64,000 bases of DNA, taken from assembly GCF_040183065.1 (NCBI RefSeq), contig NC_091131.1, positions 99,882,330 to 99,946,329 of the forward strand, in the 5' to 3' direction. This DNA is from Periplaneta americana (taxonomy: Eukaryota > Arthropoda > Insecta > Blattodea > Blattidae). Below the pieces are notes generated by a model, which was not told the DNA's origin, ran no database searches, and was given only the letters and a program-made list of their open reading frames with translations. This document shows positions 1 through 12,314 of this stretch, piece after piece (the stretch's first letter is position 1; each line of letters starts with the position of its first letter). The position numbers were made by a program, and so were the translations under genes.

Positions 1-580
1 GACAGTCCCCGAACTAAATTCGTCCTGGAATGTCCCCAAATTTAATAATTTGTCCCCAGATATCTCCGAATTTTAAGTGTTAATTATTATAATTTTATGA
101 AAATACTGTTGAATATCTCAGGCTTGGAATGTATATTGCTAAGATGTCCACAACTAGAAAAATTTGGAGAGACAATCCATTATTTTTCTTCCAATGTAGA
201 TGGACTTGACCTGGATGAAATAATTTATTAAATAACATTTCTTGCTTGAAGAAATATGTGACTTCAGAGAAAATAGTAAAGTGGAATGAAGAAAATGCTG
301 ATCTTTGCTCAAAATGAGTGAAATTTTTTAAATTTTCTCTGAGAAAATTATTTTCTATGCACAACTCCAGAAGTTGATTGAAATATCTCCGTGTCTTCCT
401 GAAAGTAATGTGTGTGTTTATATAGAATGAATATTTTAATTCTTTAAGTTGTGTAAAAATAATACAAGTGAATGACAAACAGAAATGTTAAAAGTAGTTT
501 CTTCATATATACCGATGTCTGTCCCCGAAAATTGTATTTAAAAAAAAAATCTGAAAATCTTAGCCTAACATGTTCCTTTA
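1..580. other. AT-rich intergenic DNA, nothing recognised
   Basis: Low-complexity AT-rich sequence. The one reading frame longer than 100 codons (minus strand) shows no motif, biased composition typical of coding DNA or repeat resemblance I can recognise. It ends where the foldback element begins. Confidence 0.5.
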
Positions 581-1350
581 TATAGGGTGTGGCAGTGGGA
601 TATGACGGTTTTTAGAGCCCTGTTGTGGGACACTCAGTACGAATTAAGAGAAAACACATATACTGGAAGTAACCTGGAGCAATGCAATTTATTAATATCT
701 GATTACTTTTTAAAAACTAGATTTCGTAAGTAGCCTCCATGGCAACGAATACATTCCTGCAATCTGCTATGAAAGTTCTGCATAACTTGCTCCAACAAAA
801 CAGGTTCGATGACACTCATTTCGTTCCTTATGTTTCGTTTCAGCTGGATGATGGTGCGAGGCTTGTTGTGATACACCCTACTTTTGAGATAACCCTACAG
901 CAAGTAATCAACTGCAGTCAGGCCAGGAAATCTTGGCGGCCAGGCAATGTCTCCAAATCGAGAATTATTCATCCTGGAAACATGTTTCGTAGACAGTTCA
1001 TTGAACCATGAGCAGTGTGCACTGATTACTTCCTATGGTGTTATCTCAAAAACAGTGTGTATCGCAACAAGCCTCGCACCATCATCCAGCTGAAACAAAA
1101 CATAAGGAATGAAATTAGTGCCATCATCCTGTTTCGTTTGGGCAAGTTATGCAGAACTTTCATAGCAGGTTGCAGAAATGTATTTGTTGCCGTGGAGGCT
1201 ACTTACGAAATGTAGTTTTAAAAAGTAATCAGGCATTATTAAATTGCATTGTACTAGATTACTTCCAATATATGTATTTTCTTTTAATTCGTCCTGAGTG
1301 TCCCACAACAGGGCTATAAAAACCGTCATTTCCCACTGCTGCACCCTATA
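581..1350. mobile_element. Foldback mariner derivative with ~330-bp inverted arms
   Basis: The two ends begin TATAGGGTG and finish CACCCTATA, compatible with a TA target duplication. The first ~340 bases are an imperfect inverted copy of the last ~335, leaving a spacer of only ~95 bases. Each arm carries the 3' end of a mariner-type transposase: the right arm reads TDYFLW.YLK followed by a typical mariner C-terminus, and the inverted left arm reads IAWPPRFPGLTAVDYLL, the WPP.SPDL..LD region. The element is therefore two inverted 3' halves of one mariner joined head to head, not a simple deletion derivative. Neither half can encode a complete transposase. Confidence 0.85.
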
Positions 1351-1532
1351 TTAACAGAGTTGGAAAAAAGTATCAAGTAACAGACATCAATTCATATACC
1401 AGTAGCAAACACTGCATTTTGAAAAATCTTTATGTTTTTTCTGTGTCTATTTGATTATCTTGTATCATACATTTGCTGCAAACATCAACTTCAAGTTCTC
1501 TCTGTTGAGGAAAAATTTGCACCAAGAACAGC
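1351..1532. other. Short unannotated spacer
   Basis: AT-rich sequence between two transposons with no feature I can support. Confidence 0.4.
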
Positions 1533-2408
1533 TAAGGCCTAGTCCACATTTACATACAAATGTCCGTAAATAATTATGCAAATGATTTTAAACAGTTGCC
1601 CAAAATTGATCTCTACACAACTGCCAGCAAACAAATGCAGTGCTTATTTCCGAAAAGTTTGTAGTGCCTCATAAATATTTGCACAAATCTTGAAAGCATA
1701 ACAAAATCTACAAACATTCAATCGCAAACTTTGCGGGCATTAGTTGTGGTCATATATTTTTGTTGTTCAATACACTTCCCACAAGAATGGAGTAGAATCC
1801 TAGATCATATATGTAACAGATAGCTCATCCCTATGCTAAAATCAGCAGCACTTTGAAGAGAACAACCTCCAGGATCGCCACCTGTCCGCCATAAACGAAC
1901 ACGAGATGGCAGCACAGTCGTTAATTCAATTCAAATGGGAATTATGACGTGACTCTTTATGTAAAAACTAGATGGCAGCATAGTAAATCTGACAAAAATT
2001 GTTGCAGTCAAAGCCTATAAGGCCGAGCTATCTGGGTACATATGATCTAGGGTAGAATGTAAGTCTTCAATCAATGATAGTGTTGTTGGTATATCACACA
2101 TTTTTTAAACGTTTTATTAATAAAAAAGAAGAAGTAATGACCTGCACACACTTTAAAGCTGTAAACTACTCTGAGACACGAACTGCAATTAAACAAACAT
2201 CTGCCTGAAAATATGCCCAGACCGGGATGTTTGGGAGTACAATGGCAAGTGTTTTCAATCTGAGTTGAAATACAGAAAACACGGGCATTTGTTTAAAACC
2301 ATCTTCAAACAAAAGTTTGCAAACAGTTTTTACACAATTTTAAGCGGTATTTTTACATTTTGTGTATGTGTTTGTGGGCATTTGTTTATAAGTGTGGACG
2401 AGACCTAA
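1533..2408. mobile_element. Non-autonomous DNA transposon, class uncertain
   Basis: The ends form an imperfect inverted repeat: left AAGGCCTAGTCCACA and, read inward from the right, TTAGGTCTCGTCCACAC, followed by a shared ACAAATG. Similar A-rich subterminal sequence (AAACAGTTG / AAACTGTTTGC) continues inside both ends. No coding sequence is seen. A smaller element with its own target duplication sits inside it. I could not find a convincing duplication around the outer ends, so the superfamily stays open. Confidence 0.6.
1799..2051. mobile_element. 253-bp MITE nested in the outer element
   Basis: Inverted termini CCTAGATCATAT / ATATGATCTAGG are followed by a further matching block (CAGATAGCTC against its complement). 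The element is flanked on both sides by the same seven bases, GTAGAAT, at 1792-1798 and 2052-2058, the signature of a transposition event. A motif AGATGGCAGCA occurs twice inside. It has no coding capacity. Its position inside the larger element gives a relative age: the outer element inserted first. Confidence 0.8.
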
Positions 2409-2582
2409 ACGTTATGCATGAAGATCTGCACACATTTTAAACAAAGTCCTCACCAACCACAAATTTAATCACGGAGATCAATCATTCTCAATATCATCTT
2501 GTTTTGAAGTGAGACACCATGAAAAACCAATATTCGATTTGTTTTATAAGCGAATGACTAAAAATCTCAAAGTTACTTCTTT

Positions 2583-2583
<1 letters not shown>

Positions 2584-2639
<56 letters not shown>
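2584..2639. repeat. (ATT)n microsatellite
   Basis: Uninterrupted trinucleotide array of about 18 units. The same motif recurs at six other places in the window, so it is a genome-wide habit rather than a local feature. Confidence 0.95.
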
Positions 2640-2645
<6 letters not shown>

Positions 2646-3737
2646 TTAAGTCACTTTCTTATCAGTTTTGAATTAAAAATGTTAAATTAAACATATGTTA
2701 ATATTACAATTAAATTGTTTGGATGAGAATGTAAGTTGGCCATACATTTATAGGTCTTGCCTCTCCAGTTAATAACAAATTAGAACTTAACATTCACACT
2801 TCAAATCCTAAGAACTTCAGTTTTATTTATACAACAAACTACAAAGATCTGCGGTTTAATTCAATGTTTAACGAAGTATGAAGTATTAAGATTACTTGCA
2901 TTTAATATATATATACATACAATTTCATTGTTCCGAAGATATATGGAAACTTATGTTGAATTATTTCATATATACATTATCTTAAAAATAAATTCTACTA
3001 CATTTTCATATCTTCAAAATTCGTTTTAATTTAAAGAGTTTACTGTAAGATCAAGAATGTACACTCTTGAGGTACAAATTGTTTCAAGTGATAGTGGAAT
3101 TCAGTTACTAGAACACTTTCTGAAATTTTAAAAGTCACATAAATGAAAATTTATAAATGTGACTGATGTACATTCTTCCAGCAAATTACGTCCAAAGATA
3201 GAAAAAAGAAAGTTTAGACATGCACTATTATTCTGAAAATGATTTCAGATAATTATACGTTCAACAATAAAAACTGAACTGTTAAAAATATATATTTTCC
3301 AGTCAAATTTATCAATCACACTTACAACAAAATGTGTAACAACTCAGTAAATAACAAAACATAACAGAAAAAAATACATAGTAAGTTAAGATAAAATAAC
3401 ATATAAATATCGAACTTACATTAGCACAAAATAACAATCATATAACAAAACAAGACAAATATGGTAAAATGTATGAGCAAATCATAAGAGACCAAGTCCC
3501 AGGAATTATATTTAGCAGAGTTGACAGCAGATTCATAAATCAATGTTATGCATGTTATTTATGTTCACGTAACATATTGAATTTGGGTTGTCTGTAAGAA
3601 GGATAGCTATCATAAAAGTTATTTATTTAGAGACTAGTTTCATATAAAGGCATGTACCTTAACTTCACACCATAGCACAGCCACATGTGAAAACAAACAA
3701 TAAAAAAGAAAACCGTAATTTTTAATACAGCACTTTT

Positions 3738-3759
3738 ATATATATATATATATATATAT
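3738..3759. repeat. (TA)n microsatellite
   Basis: About eleven TA units in AT-rich DNA. Confidence 0.9.
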
Positions 3760-5111
3760 GCTGCAATTTTGTGCATTTCCTGTAGTATTACGTCAAGTTC
3801 CGTACAATTCAACAAGTGCAAACACATTGCACATTACACATTATTTAATTTCTTGATCTTGAAGATTTATGTTACTGGCTGAAATAAATATGTTACGTCA
3901 ACGTTCTTATTATGATTTTTTAAAATGAAATAAACAGTGAAAGACGGACAGAGAAGCTCAAGAAACATCGTCCCAAATGGATACTACACACAGTTATGAG
4001 ATTGAATCTCATCTCTCATTAAGTACATCTACTCTATATCAAGTATACGAAATATTAAAAAAAAAAAAAAAAAAAAAAAATAGTAAACACTTATAAGACA
4101 GGAATTATTCGTCCTGTACAGAGAATACTGCGAAAGCTTACCTTCTTTCTTTTACTTCCACATTGAAGTCATACTTTTACATCAAACTGCTCCCCTGCCG
4201 TAACACCCTCCCACCAGAAAGAAATTTAATTTCTGTGTACCTATTATGACAAGAGTATTTTCTGTCTGCACTAGAGAGAGGATTTACACATATCACATAT
4301 TTTAAATATTACTTCATTCCATACTTCCTCTTAAAAAAGGGAAATTATTTTTGGTCAGTAGGATATCAGGATTTTTGGAAAGAGAAAAACAAAATCATCA
4401 CTTCTTTCCTTAAATTACATTACCGTACATTAATATATATTTTTATCTTCTTATTTCTACTAATTAATGTCCTTTTTGAGTTTCCTTATGACACTAATTA
4501 TATAAGAAATTGTGCGTATATTATATTACTAAATATTATAATTAATGTGTTTTATCTCATGCCAGCAATAACCACAACTAGATAAAATTCAACACCATTT
4601 CCATTCTTTTCCTCAAAGGGAAAAAATTATCTCTATAACTGAGGTAAGTGCCAAACGAATAGGAAACACTGTCTTCTTTCCCAGAGAAAGATGCAGCCTG
4701 ATGCATTAATTTCATGAGTGGTTCTTGTTACCTTTATACATACGGTAAAAAAAAAAGAAGAAAAAAATAGCAATATTTGATCTTAAAATCTATCAATTAT
4801 TAAGAAATTAATTACGAATACTTTAATTGGACGTATGTAAATTGAATAAAACTTTCCAACCAATACAATTACATCTATAATTCTGTGCAAAAGATTTGCT
4901 GTATTTTACCCACACTTTATGAAATTTTAATAATTTCAATTTTCTTTTCTATTTGACAATGATTATATAACGGTTTCTGTTGCTGATTTTATAAAACACA
5001 TACAATACCACCAGCAATGGAAATAATTTTTCACAAAATTATTAGATCCTTTTAAAGTGTGTCTTGACATATACGAGTATATAACTTCTTATGATCAGTT
5101 ATATATATAAC

Positions 5112-5945
5112 TAAGGGGGGATTTCTATGACATGTCATATTTTTTCCTATGGGATTGTTTCGGTTTTCAGACTCGTTTAAACTTGATTCCAAGCATTCTG
5201 AAGAAAATTCAAGGGTTTTTATTGGGTATATAAATGCATATTTGGACCATTTTTAATTTTGTAGTATACTTAGTATGGAACTGCATATTAACGTTATATT
5301 TTGGTAATAACTGTATGCATTTAGGCATTTTTAAGTTTTATAGCATATTTAGTAAACATTCGCGTCATAATGTTATATTTTGCGCATTTCTCATATTTAA
5401 TAACTAGCCATGGTAAAATGTAATACTATGAAATAGGATAGCTTTAAAATACCCATATTTTTGGAGAAATGTAATACTATGGAAGTTTTCCAGGATAGCT
5501 CTAAAATGCCTATATTTTCGCAGAAGTGCAATGAAAAGAAAATATGCACTGACTGTGGAATGTGGGGTTTCAAGTAGCAGGTAGGCTTCTATTGTTTGGC
5601 CCTGTGAACGAAAACATGCTGTACACAACAAAACAGGGTTTCCTTACAATTTTCAAGTGTTCGTAACTTTCTCCTTCCTCTCGGTCACTCCTTTATTTCT
5701 TCAGTATCCTTCCAACATGCTATTCTAAAGACAGAGGTCATTTGAAGTAATATGCTTAAATATAACATCCAACTGGTTAGACATTGTATTTTAATCAATG
5801 TATAATGCCGAGAATTGAAAAAAAATCTAACATACTTGTGTTACTGATAAAGTCATATTTCGAATTTTATTGGTCATATTTTTGTTTGTAGGTCATAAAT
5901 GCATGCATATATCCTAGTTTTTAGGTCATAGAAATGCGCCCCCTA
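5112..5945. mobile_element. Non-autonomous hAT-type element, exact 8-bp TSD
   Basis: The ends read TAAGGGGGGATTTCTATGAC and, from the right, TAGGGGGCGCATTTCTATGAC with one inserted base. The flanks are the identical octamer TATATAAC at 5104-5111 and 5946-5953, the length expected for hAT transposition. The 834-bp interior is AT-rich, carries repeated variants of a TTTTAGGCATTT-like motif, and encodes no transposase. The exact duplication suggests a comparatively recent insertion. Only 13 bases separate it from the next element. Confidence 0.85.
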
Positions 5946-5958
5946 TATATAACAATGT

Positions 5959-6112
5959 TTAAGGGGTTAGGTACAGCTTACAGCAGTAAATTTTGGAAAC
6001 ATTCAACATTTTTTTCCTCCATTACTGTATCTTGTACAACAATTAAAATTAGTACGTCACTGTCCCTCTGCTATATAAAAAATATATTTTTACGATTTAA
6101 AAAAATTATTTA

Positions 6113-6170
<58 letters not shown>

Positions 6171-6639
6171 CCCCGTTCACTGTGTAGTGATGAAGCATTT
6201 CCCACATAGCTCAAAAACTATCCAACATTCTGTGATGAAATTTTTTGTGTGTATTTATGCATGTCATATCTACAATATGATGTAAGATCACTTCTTTACC
6301 TTTGATAGATTGTCTGATAAAAAATAAATTCATTAAAAAAGTGGTCAAATATTTCAGTATTTTCTTCTAACACAAAATAACAAAATATTATTTATTAAGG
6401 AATGTAGTTGAAAGAGCACGATATTGTAAACATGAGTTTCAGCAATAAAATAAAAGAGAGAGAACATGAAAAGTATATAATTTTTTTTAATCTTAAAAAT
6501 ATTTTTTTTCTTCATATAGTAGGAGGACAGTGTTTTACACATACCAATTTTCATTATTGTACAAGATACAGTAATGGAGGGACAAAATGTTGAATATTTC
6601 CAAAAATTTTACTGCTCTAAGGTGTACCTAACCCCTTAA
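5959..6639. mobile_element. TTAA-flanked inverted-repeat MITE (piggyBac-like?)
   Basis: Both ends carry TTAA followed by GGGGTTAGGTA, and inverted similarity continues for roughly 160 bases on each side (TATTCAACAT, ATTACTGTATCTTGTACAA). A TTAA target is the hallmark of piggyBac-class insertion, but no transposase is present, so class membership is inferred from the target site alone. The interior includes a ~50-base T-run at about 6118-6170. The arms could fold into a long hairpin. Confidence 0.7.
6118..6170. repeat. Poly(T) tract
   Basis: About 50 consecutive T with no interruption, inside the TTAA element. It produces spurious poly-Phe reading frames that should not be called as genes. 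Confidence 0.95.
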
Positions 6640-6658
6640 TGAGCAAAAATATAATATA

Positions 6659-7889
6659 CAGAGTGTTACAGAAGTCCCAGTATCCCTCCCCATAACTCTG
6701 TACTATATGCCTTTTCTTGTTGCTAGTGATACTAAATCTTTAAAACAACAAATCACTATGAGTTCGTGCCCTCACACTAGAAAAACACTGAGCGAGATCC
6801 AAAACATTTCAACATTAGACTTAATAGAGCTGCACTGCCTAAACCAACAATCTTACAATTGAAGAAGCAGCCATTTGAAATCGGTTCCATTAAAGACAGG
6901 GCCCACTCTGGAAGAGCAGAAATTTGAGCTAAGCTGCTGCATCGGTTGAATGTTCACAGAAAAAAAATCACTACGAAAGTGATCATAGGAACTGAAGGTT
7001 TCACTAACAATGTTAAAACAACACACAAGTAAAGATTTATTCTTTAAAACATATATGTATAGAACCTCGTTTATGAATGATACGAGTAATAATGACTTGG
7101 GAGAATCGACACGACGAGATTTTCGAAACAATTTTCGCATGGGGAAAGATGATGTTCTCAAATGAATGTCCCATTTATCATAGTGGAAAAGATGGAAAAA
7201 TTTATTCTAGAGTAAGGAGAATCCGCAATTCTTTGAAAAACTGGAAATGAACCCACCTCACGTGATGATACAGACTGCAATGTCTGCTACACATCTCATT
7301 GGTCCATATTTTTTAAGACCCTGCAGCTCATAACACGGTAACAGTGAATCAGGTTCTTATTTCTCCACGTTATGAAACTGGTTTGTACCACAATTAGAAT
7401 GTTTGGGACTTTTTGTCGAATCTGGTTCCAACAGAATGGGACACCAGTGCATTTCCCAGAACTATAAGAGAGTACCTCAATGATTGCTCAGAGACAGATG
7501 GATTGAAATTATACAAGGATTGAAAGAGGGTCACCAAATTTACCTGCACCTCCGAAATGGTCACTCTAAAGTCACGATATTGTGATATTGCAATATGGGA
7601 GTACATAATAGAAAGTAGCCCACAATTGTTATCAGACAAATGAGGAATTTAAAGAAGCTGTTGACAATGCAATTTTTACTATCACACCGGCAGTGCTATG
7701 GAGGATTTCACATCGCATCTGAAGGGAAGTAATACTGTGCTGTGAAAATAGCAGTGTGCAGAAATACTCAGGAGTAAATGGTTTTATTTCAGCTTATATC
7801 ATTCTCTCATCATACACATGCTTTAAAGTAACATTTCGGAAGAATTCTACAAATTAGAAGTGGGATAATGGAACTTTTGATACACTCTG
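6659..7889 (+). mobile_element. Degenerate mariner-type transposon
   Basis: Flanking TA dinucleotides (6657-6658, 7890-7891) surround imperfect inverted ends beginning CAGAGTGT. In scattered plus-strand frames one can read a helix-turn-helix piece (GSIKDRAHSGRA, the linker region after the N-terminal DNA-binding domain), then WFQQNGTPVHF, the second catalytic motif in which the usual Asp has become Asn, and finally EEFKEAVDNAI near the C-terminus. Multiple stops and frameshifts show the copy is dead. Confidence 0.8.
6835..7740 (+). pseudogene. Mariner transposase remnant
   Basis: Transposase relic of the element above. Recognisable islands occur in order: the HTH/linker, the second catalytic block (WFQQNGTPVHF...IREYLND), a corrupted WPP.SPDL block, and the C-terminal helix. 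The catalytic Asp of the second block is replaced and no frame stays open for more than about 30 codons. It would have cut and pasted DNA at TA sites. No function remains. Confidence 0.7.
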
Positions 7890-7891
7890 TA

Positions 7892-10350
7892 GTGTTTCAC
7901 AAAAATCATTAGATTCTCTCAATACACATTTAACTTATAATAATTTTTCTGTATCTTGTTATATCTAGTCTGTGTAAGTTTATGCAAATGCATAATTTAA
8001 ATTGAGTGCAAATATATGTAGAAATTGTGTATAATATTTATCTGTTGATCATGTATTATAGGTTCAAATAAAGCCAGGTTTATTTTGCATATTAAAAAGC
8101 ACATATTGAGCATTTTTGCCTTTTTTGAATATTTACCTCCTTCTAATCCTTATCAGGAACAGGTATTTCATTATTATAAACAATTTAGCAACAGAGTATA
8201 TTATGTGGAACCTGAATGTTTTAACTTGAAGCAATCACCCGATTTAAATTATTGTTTGTTAGAGTCCTGTCAGCAAAAATCTAATTTGACTCACTGAAGT
8301 ATCAGATTGTTTCTAAGTAGGTAACACATGCAGAAATCGGCGTAATATAAAAAAAAAAGAAGTTAATTATCATTTCGACAGTCATTTATTCATTTAATGT
8401 TGAAAGCTGCATTAACAACAATGACAGGTGACTTTGTATTAAAATGTGTTAAAGTCAGATATTAACACGTATTCAGTGCAGAAACCTTCAAAATGGTAAA
8501 ATAAAAATCAAGTTGGGAGAATTTACTGTCGAAATGGATAATGGAAAAGAAGAAGAAATGTTTCTCTAGTAATGGTATAAAGTGTGTGAGAAACAAGTAA
8601 GTTTTTCAACTCCGAAAACATAGTTTTTCATAATTTTTCTTCTTTGATTGGCTTACAATCTGATTTCTCTCAATCGAAAAACTACGTCCTATTTTCTTGC
8701 ATCTCTTTCGAAAGTATTTTTAGTGGTTATTTTACTAGTTCTCGTATTTTCGCATATCTTACATGAAAAGTATATTTTATTTTATTTATTTAATGCAGGG
8801 CTGTAGAGTTTATCTTTAGCCGTGATAATTATATTATTACCATTAATATAACTTAATGCTGTTACTTCAATATTGCCATTATTACACTATTTATAACAGG
8901 GTATTGTTCAGTACCCGAATCTGTACATGTCCACTGGATAGTCCTATATGAACAACAGAATTGGTCATGCCTCCCAGAAAGAAGTCTATACTAGGAGACA
9001 AGATATCAAATGGGTTGTATGCACTCAAGCGATTGAACCATTGGAAATCAAACACCCTATCAATTTTTTTAACACCGCACATATTGATGCATAACCATTT
9101 GTGCTTAAGCCTACTTTTTGGCAATTATGATTAAGAATCCTGTTCTGAGGTTGGGGCACCCATCATGTTGGATTCTGTTTTCCACGTATGATAAGATGGC
9201 ATGAGTATGGAAGTAGGATACGATCCCAGGCCCACTAGTTTTGCAGTCAGACTTACTGATCACTACTCTAAAGTGGTGGACCCTAACAGAAATTATTTAT
9301 ATTATAGAAGTAATGTTTATGTCTGTCCAGAATACAGCAGCAAGTCAAGATATGCTTTGGCTAAGCAGTAATTTTGAATGCACATTATTTATACTTAGTG
9401 CACATTTGAACAATTTTAAATGCATAAATGCATGCATATTTTTTTGTACATAAACTTACGCAGTCTAGTTATAACTATAGATTAAACTATGTAGTTAAAA
9501 ATGTTTGAGTCATCTACATCAGAGATCACAAGTTGTTGACGGAATAGGAGATGCTCCAAATCTGTGGACGTACAGGCATCCTATTTGCTCATGCGAGCTA
9601 AATGTAACTTGAGAGGAGACAATATGCCAGACACGAAACATAGCAATATACCAAATATATTTGTACTAAGTTAGAAAACAGTGTACAAGACTTTAAATTA
9701 ATATCTTTCAGTAATCTGTCCTAAATGTGTACTATCACACCTATTACCCATAAGATGATAAAATGAGGGGAATCATTATTATTTATTTAATTTCAAAAAA
9801 CTTAAAAATTAGTTATTTTCAGATGACGGATTTAAACTGACACAAAGTACAACAGCAAAAAACTCTATATGTAGGACTCCGTAAATTTAGAGATATGATA
9901 AAACTTATAGCTAAAATTGCAGCGATTATTAAATATTTCTTCCACACACAGTTAACACTAAAATTATAACTAATGCAAGGTACCTCCCAGTCCTCTATAA
10001 CCTCCCTCGCCCATAAAATTTATTACAAGAGTTGTACAGCATGAACACATAAAGAAAAAAGAATATATAAGTATCTTACTACTAAAGAGTAATTTAACAT
10101 TTGTCATAACTTGCAAAACTTATTTCATTTTATGACTGAATAATTACTTATCAATATTTAATAGCAGGAAGTTACTAATAACTATTTGTACTGTGGTTTA
10201 CACCAATTTTGGAGACTCTTTTAATATTGCAGTAGCAATACTTAAAAATTAATTAGTTACAACATGGACTGATTACAATGTCATTTAAAACATTTAAATT
10301 TGAAACAAATACTACAAATTATAAAAGTTTAGTATATTATTTATTCACTG
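7892..10350. other. AT-rich intergenic DNA, no gene recognised
   Basis: Scattered short frames only. The longest (minus strand near 8.9-9.1 kb, 77 codons) has no motif I recognise. No inverted repeats or target duplications were found. Confidence 0.45.
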
Positions 10351-10354
10351 GGTC

Positions 10355-10560
10355 AGTGGCTGAGAAGAAACTGCCTACTGGAAGGAATGGTGAATGAGAG
10401 AAAAGTTCGGGGAAGAAGAAGATATCAGACGATAGACGACATTAAGATATATGGAACATATGCGGAGATGAAGAGGGAAGGTGGAAAATAGGAAATATTG
10501 GAGAATGTTGGGTTTGCAGTGAAAGACCTACCCTTGGGGCAAAAAAACTATGAATGAGTA
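10355..10560 (+). mobile_element. LINE 3' fragment (reverse-transcriptase C-terminus)
   Basis: A plus-strand frame reads LLEGMVNERKVRGRRRYQ and then DDIKIYGTYAEMKRE, matching the variable Arg-rich tail region of non-LTR retrotransposon polyproteins. The start is truncated, as usual for target-primed insertion. The downstream flank has a short ATGAATGAGTA repeat-like stretch. Clade not assignable from this piece. Confidence 0.6.
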
Positions 10561-11150
10561 TATTAGGATTTCCTGAAAATGAATGCATACACAAGCATAA
10601 CTATGGTACTTTACACGCATACACACATGCACACACACATACTCCACAATTGTTTAACCAAGTGTAAAACTCAAATATGTAATTAAAAACTTAAGTATAA
10701 TTGTACTGTCAATGTTTTTTCCCATAGAATGCCAATAATTTGAAGCCTACTGTACAAATTTCACAACCGATGTATTAATACAATATTACACACTTCATTA
10801 AATTTTATATATAAAATATATAACAGAACTAAATATTACGAAGATTTTTTAAAGAGTATAAACATAATCTGTTAGCAATAAATTAAGTGTTACAGATCAT
10901 ATACCATCGAGAGCAGAAACCACCAAGTTTTAAGTCACTATAACACACCATGTGTTATTTTTATGTGGCATGTATATTTTATTTCACGAAGTCATTAAGC
11001 ACCAGAAAGAAATTTTCTGCAAATTTTTCGGGGGGGGGGGGGGCATAGAATAGCTGAAGTCCACTCTCTGTTTAAAAAAAGTAAGGTTATGAATAACACA
11101 TTAGTTCTAATAAAAAGGGACTTTGATCAAATATGCAAAACAGAATAGAT
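10561..11150. other. AT-rich spacer with a G-run
   Basis: Nothing recognised except a run of about 13-15 G near 11031-11043. Confidence 0.5.
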
Positions 11151-11922
11151 CAGTAAAACCCCGTTGTAACATTCCCGTTTTTAATTAATAATCTGTTAAG
11201 TCCCAGCCAAATTACCATAAGAATAATGTAATTAATTCCCACTCTTAAGGAAACCTGGTTTAAGGAAAATCCCACTTTTAAGAAATACTTTTCAAGTAGA
11301 TTTTGTGATAATGAAGCCCAAAATATCGACTCAACTTTCAATAATCGATAGTACTGACATATTTAATAGTGCACCTCAATCAATAATATCTTTATCATTC
11401 TTTATGGTCTTGCTTTGTGTTGCTTTCACGAAGTGTATTCGCGAGTTGTGTGGATCCGTTTCCAAGTTCTTCTTGTTGGTTTATGCATCATTATAATGAC
11501 GAGTAAATGGAAGAAATTAACTATCAAACAGAAAGAGAAAATAATAAGGGATGTCGAAGCTAATCCTAAAATAACACTTTCACATACAGCAAAAAGCATG
11601 GTTCGTCAACTACTTCATTATGAAGAATAAAAAAGAAATTTTCAATGCCAAATTTCAGTGTGGTTCAGGTTCAACCTAACGGTAAAATATTTTTGCCTCA
11701 CCATTTTGAAGAGTTAGAAAATACTATAATGAAATTTATTGTAAATAATAATCGTAGGCCTAATTAAATAATTATAATGTTTGATACAATATAACATACA
11801 TGTTAGTACTTGTTATTTTAACTTATCCTTCCCATTTTATGTAAACTCCCTTTTAAGGAAAACTCCTATTTAAAGAGGAAAAAAATAATCCCTCAGAGAT
11901 TCGTTAGAAAGAGGTTCTACTG
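11151..11922 (+). mobile_element. pogo/Tigger-type transposon remnant
   Basis: The left end CAGTAAAACCCCGTTGTAAC pairs with the inverted right end CAGTAGAACCTCTTTCTAAC, the termini typical of the pogo/Tigger group. Inside, a plus-strand frame starting at 11498 opens MTSKWKKLTIKQKEKIIRDV, a CENP-B/Psq-type helix-turn-helix start, and stops after about 44 codons. The catalytic domain is missing, so this is an internally deleted, non-autonomous copy. Confidence 0.8.
11498..11630 (+). pseudogene. pogo-type transposase N-terminal fragment
   Basis: About 44 codons of a CENP-B-like N-terminal DNA-binding domain: basic start, LTIKQKEKIIRDVE helix, then TLSHTAKSMV, degraded relative to the usual family motif. 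The frame then terminates and the DDE domain is absent. It lies inside matching pogo-type inverted termini. Not expected to be functional. Confidence 0.7.
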
Positions 11923-12259
11923 TATTCAGATTACAAATTGCACATTCACTGCAATGTTTTATCAGTTAATGGACATGTTTTTGATTTCAAGAATACACTT
12001 TCACAAAACATTCTATCCAACTATGTGTAATGGCAAAACATACACATTTCACTCTTTTTCTTTATTTTACTTTTAAGAATACAAGGACAGCAATTCACAA
12101 CTCCAAAATATAATTTGGGTTCACATTTCTAATATCTTAAAATGTCAGCATTGGAAAGAACTAAAAATCTACATTTTGTAATATCTTGGCCTGATAAATG
12201 AGATGACATAATTGTCCACTATAATCTTGATATTCTTAATATTGTAATGTGTGTACATG

Positions 12260-12269
12260 TATATGTATG

Positions 12270-12309
<40 letters not shown>
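12260..12309. repeat. (TA)n microsatellite
   Basis: Array of about 20 TA units preceded by a short GTAT-rich variant. Confidence 0.9.

Positions 12310-12314
<5 letters not shown>

Larger units (their letters stand above)
2409..5111. other. AT-rich stretch with microsatellites
   Basis: No gene or transposon recognised. It holds an ATT array (2584-2639), a TA array (3738-3759) and an A-run (about 4059-4080). Reading frames here are short and unstructured. Confidence 0.5.

Noticed and set aside
95..478. 127-codon minus-strand frame at the window start
   Set aside because: AT-rich, composition like random sequence, no domain recognised.
5934..6209. 91-codon frame with a poly-Phe run
   Set aside because: Created by the T-run of a MITE; no coding signal.
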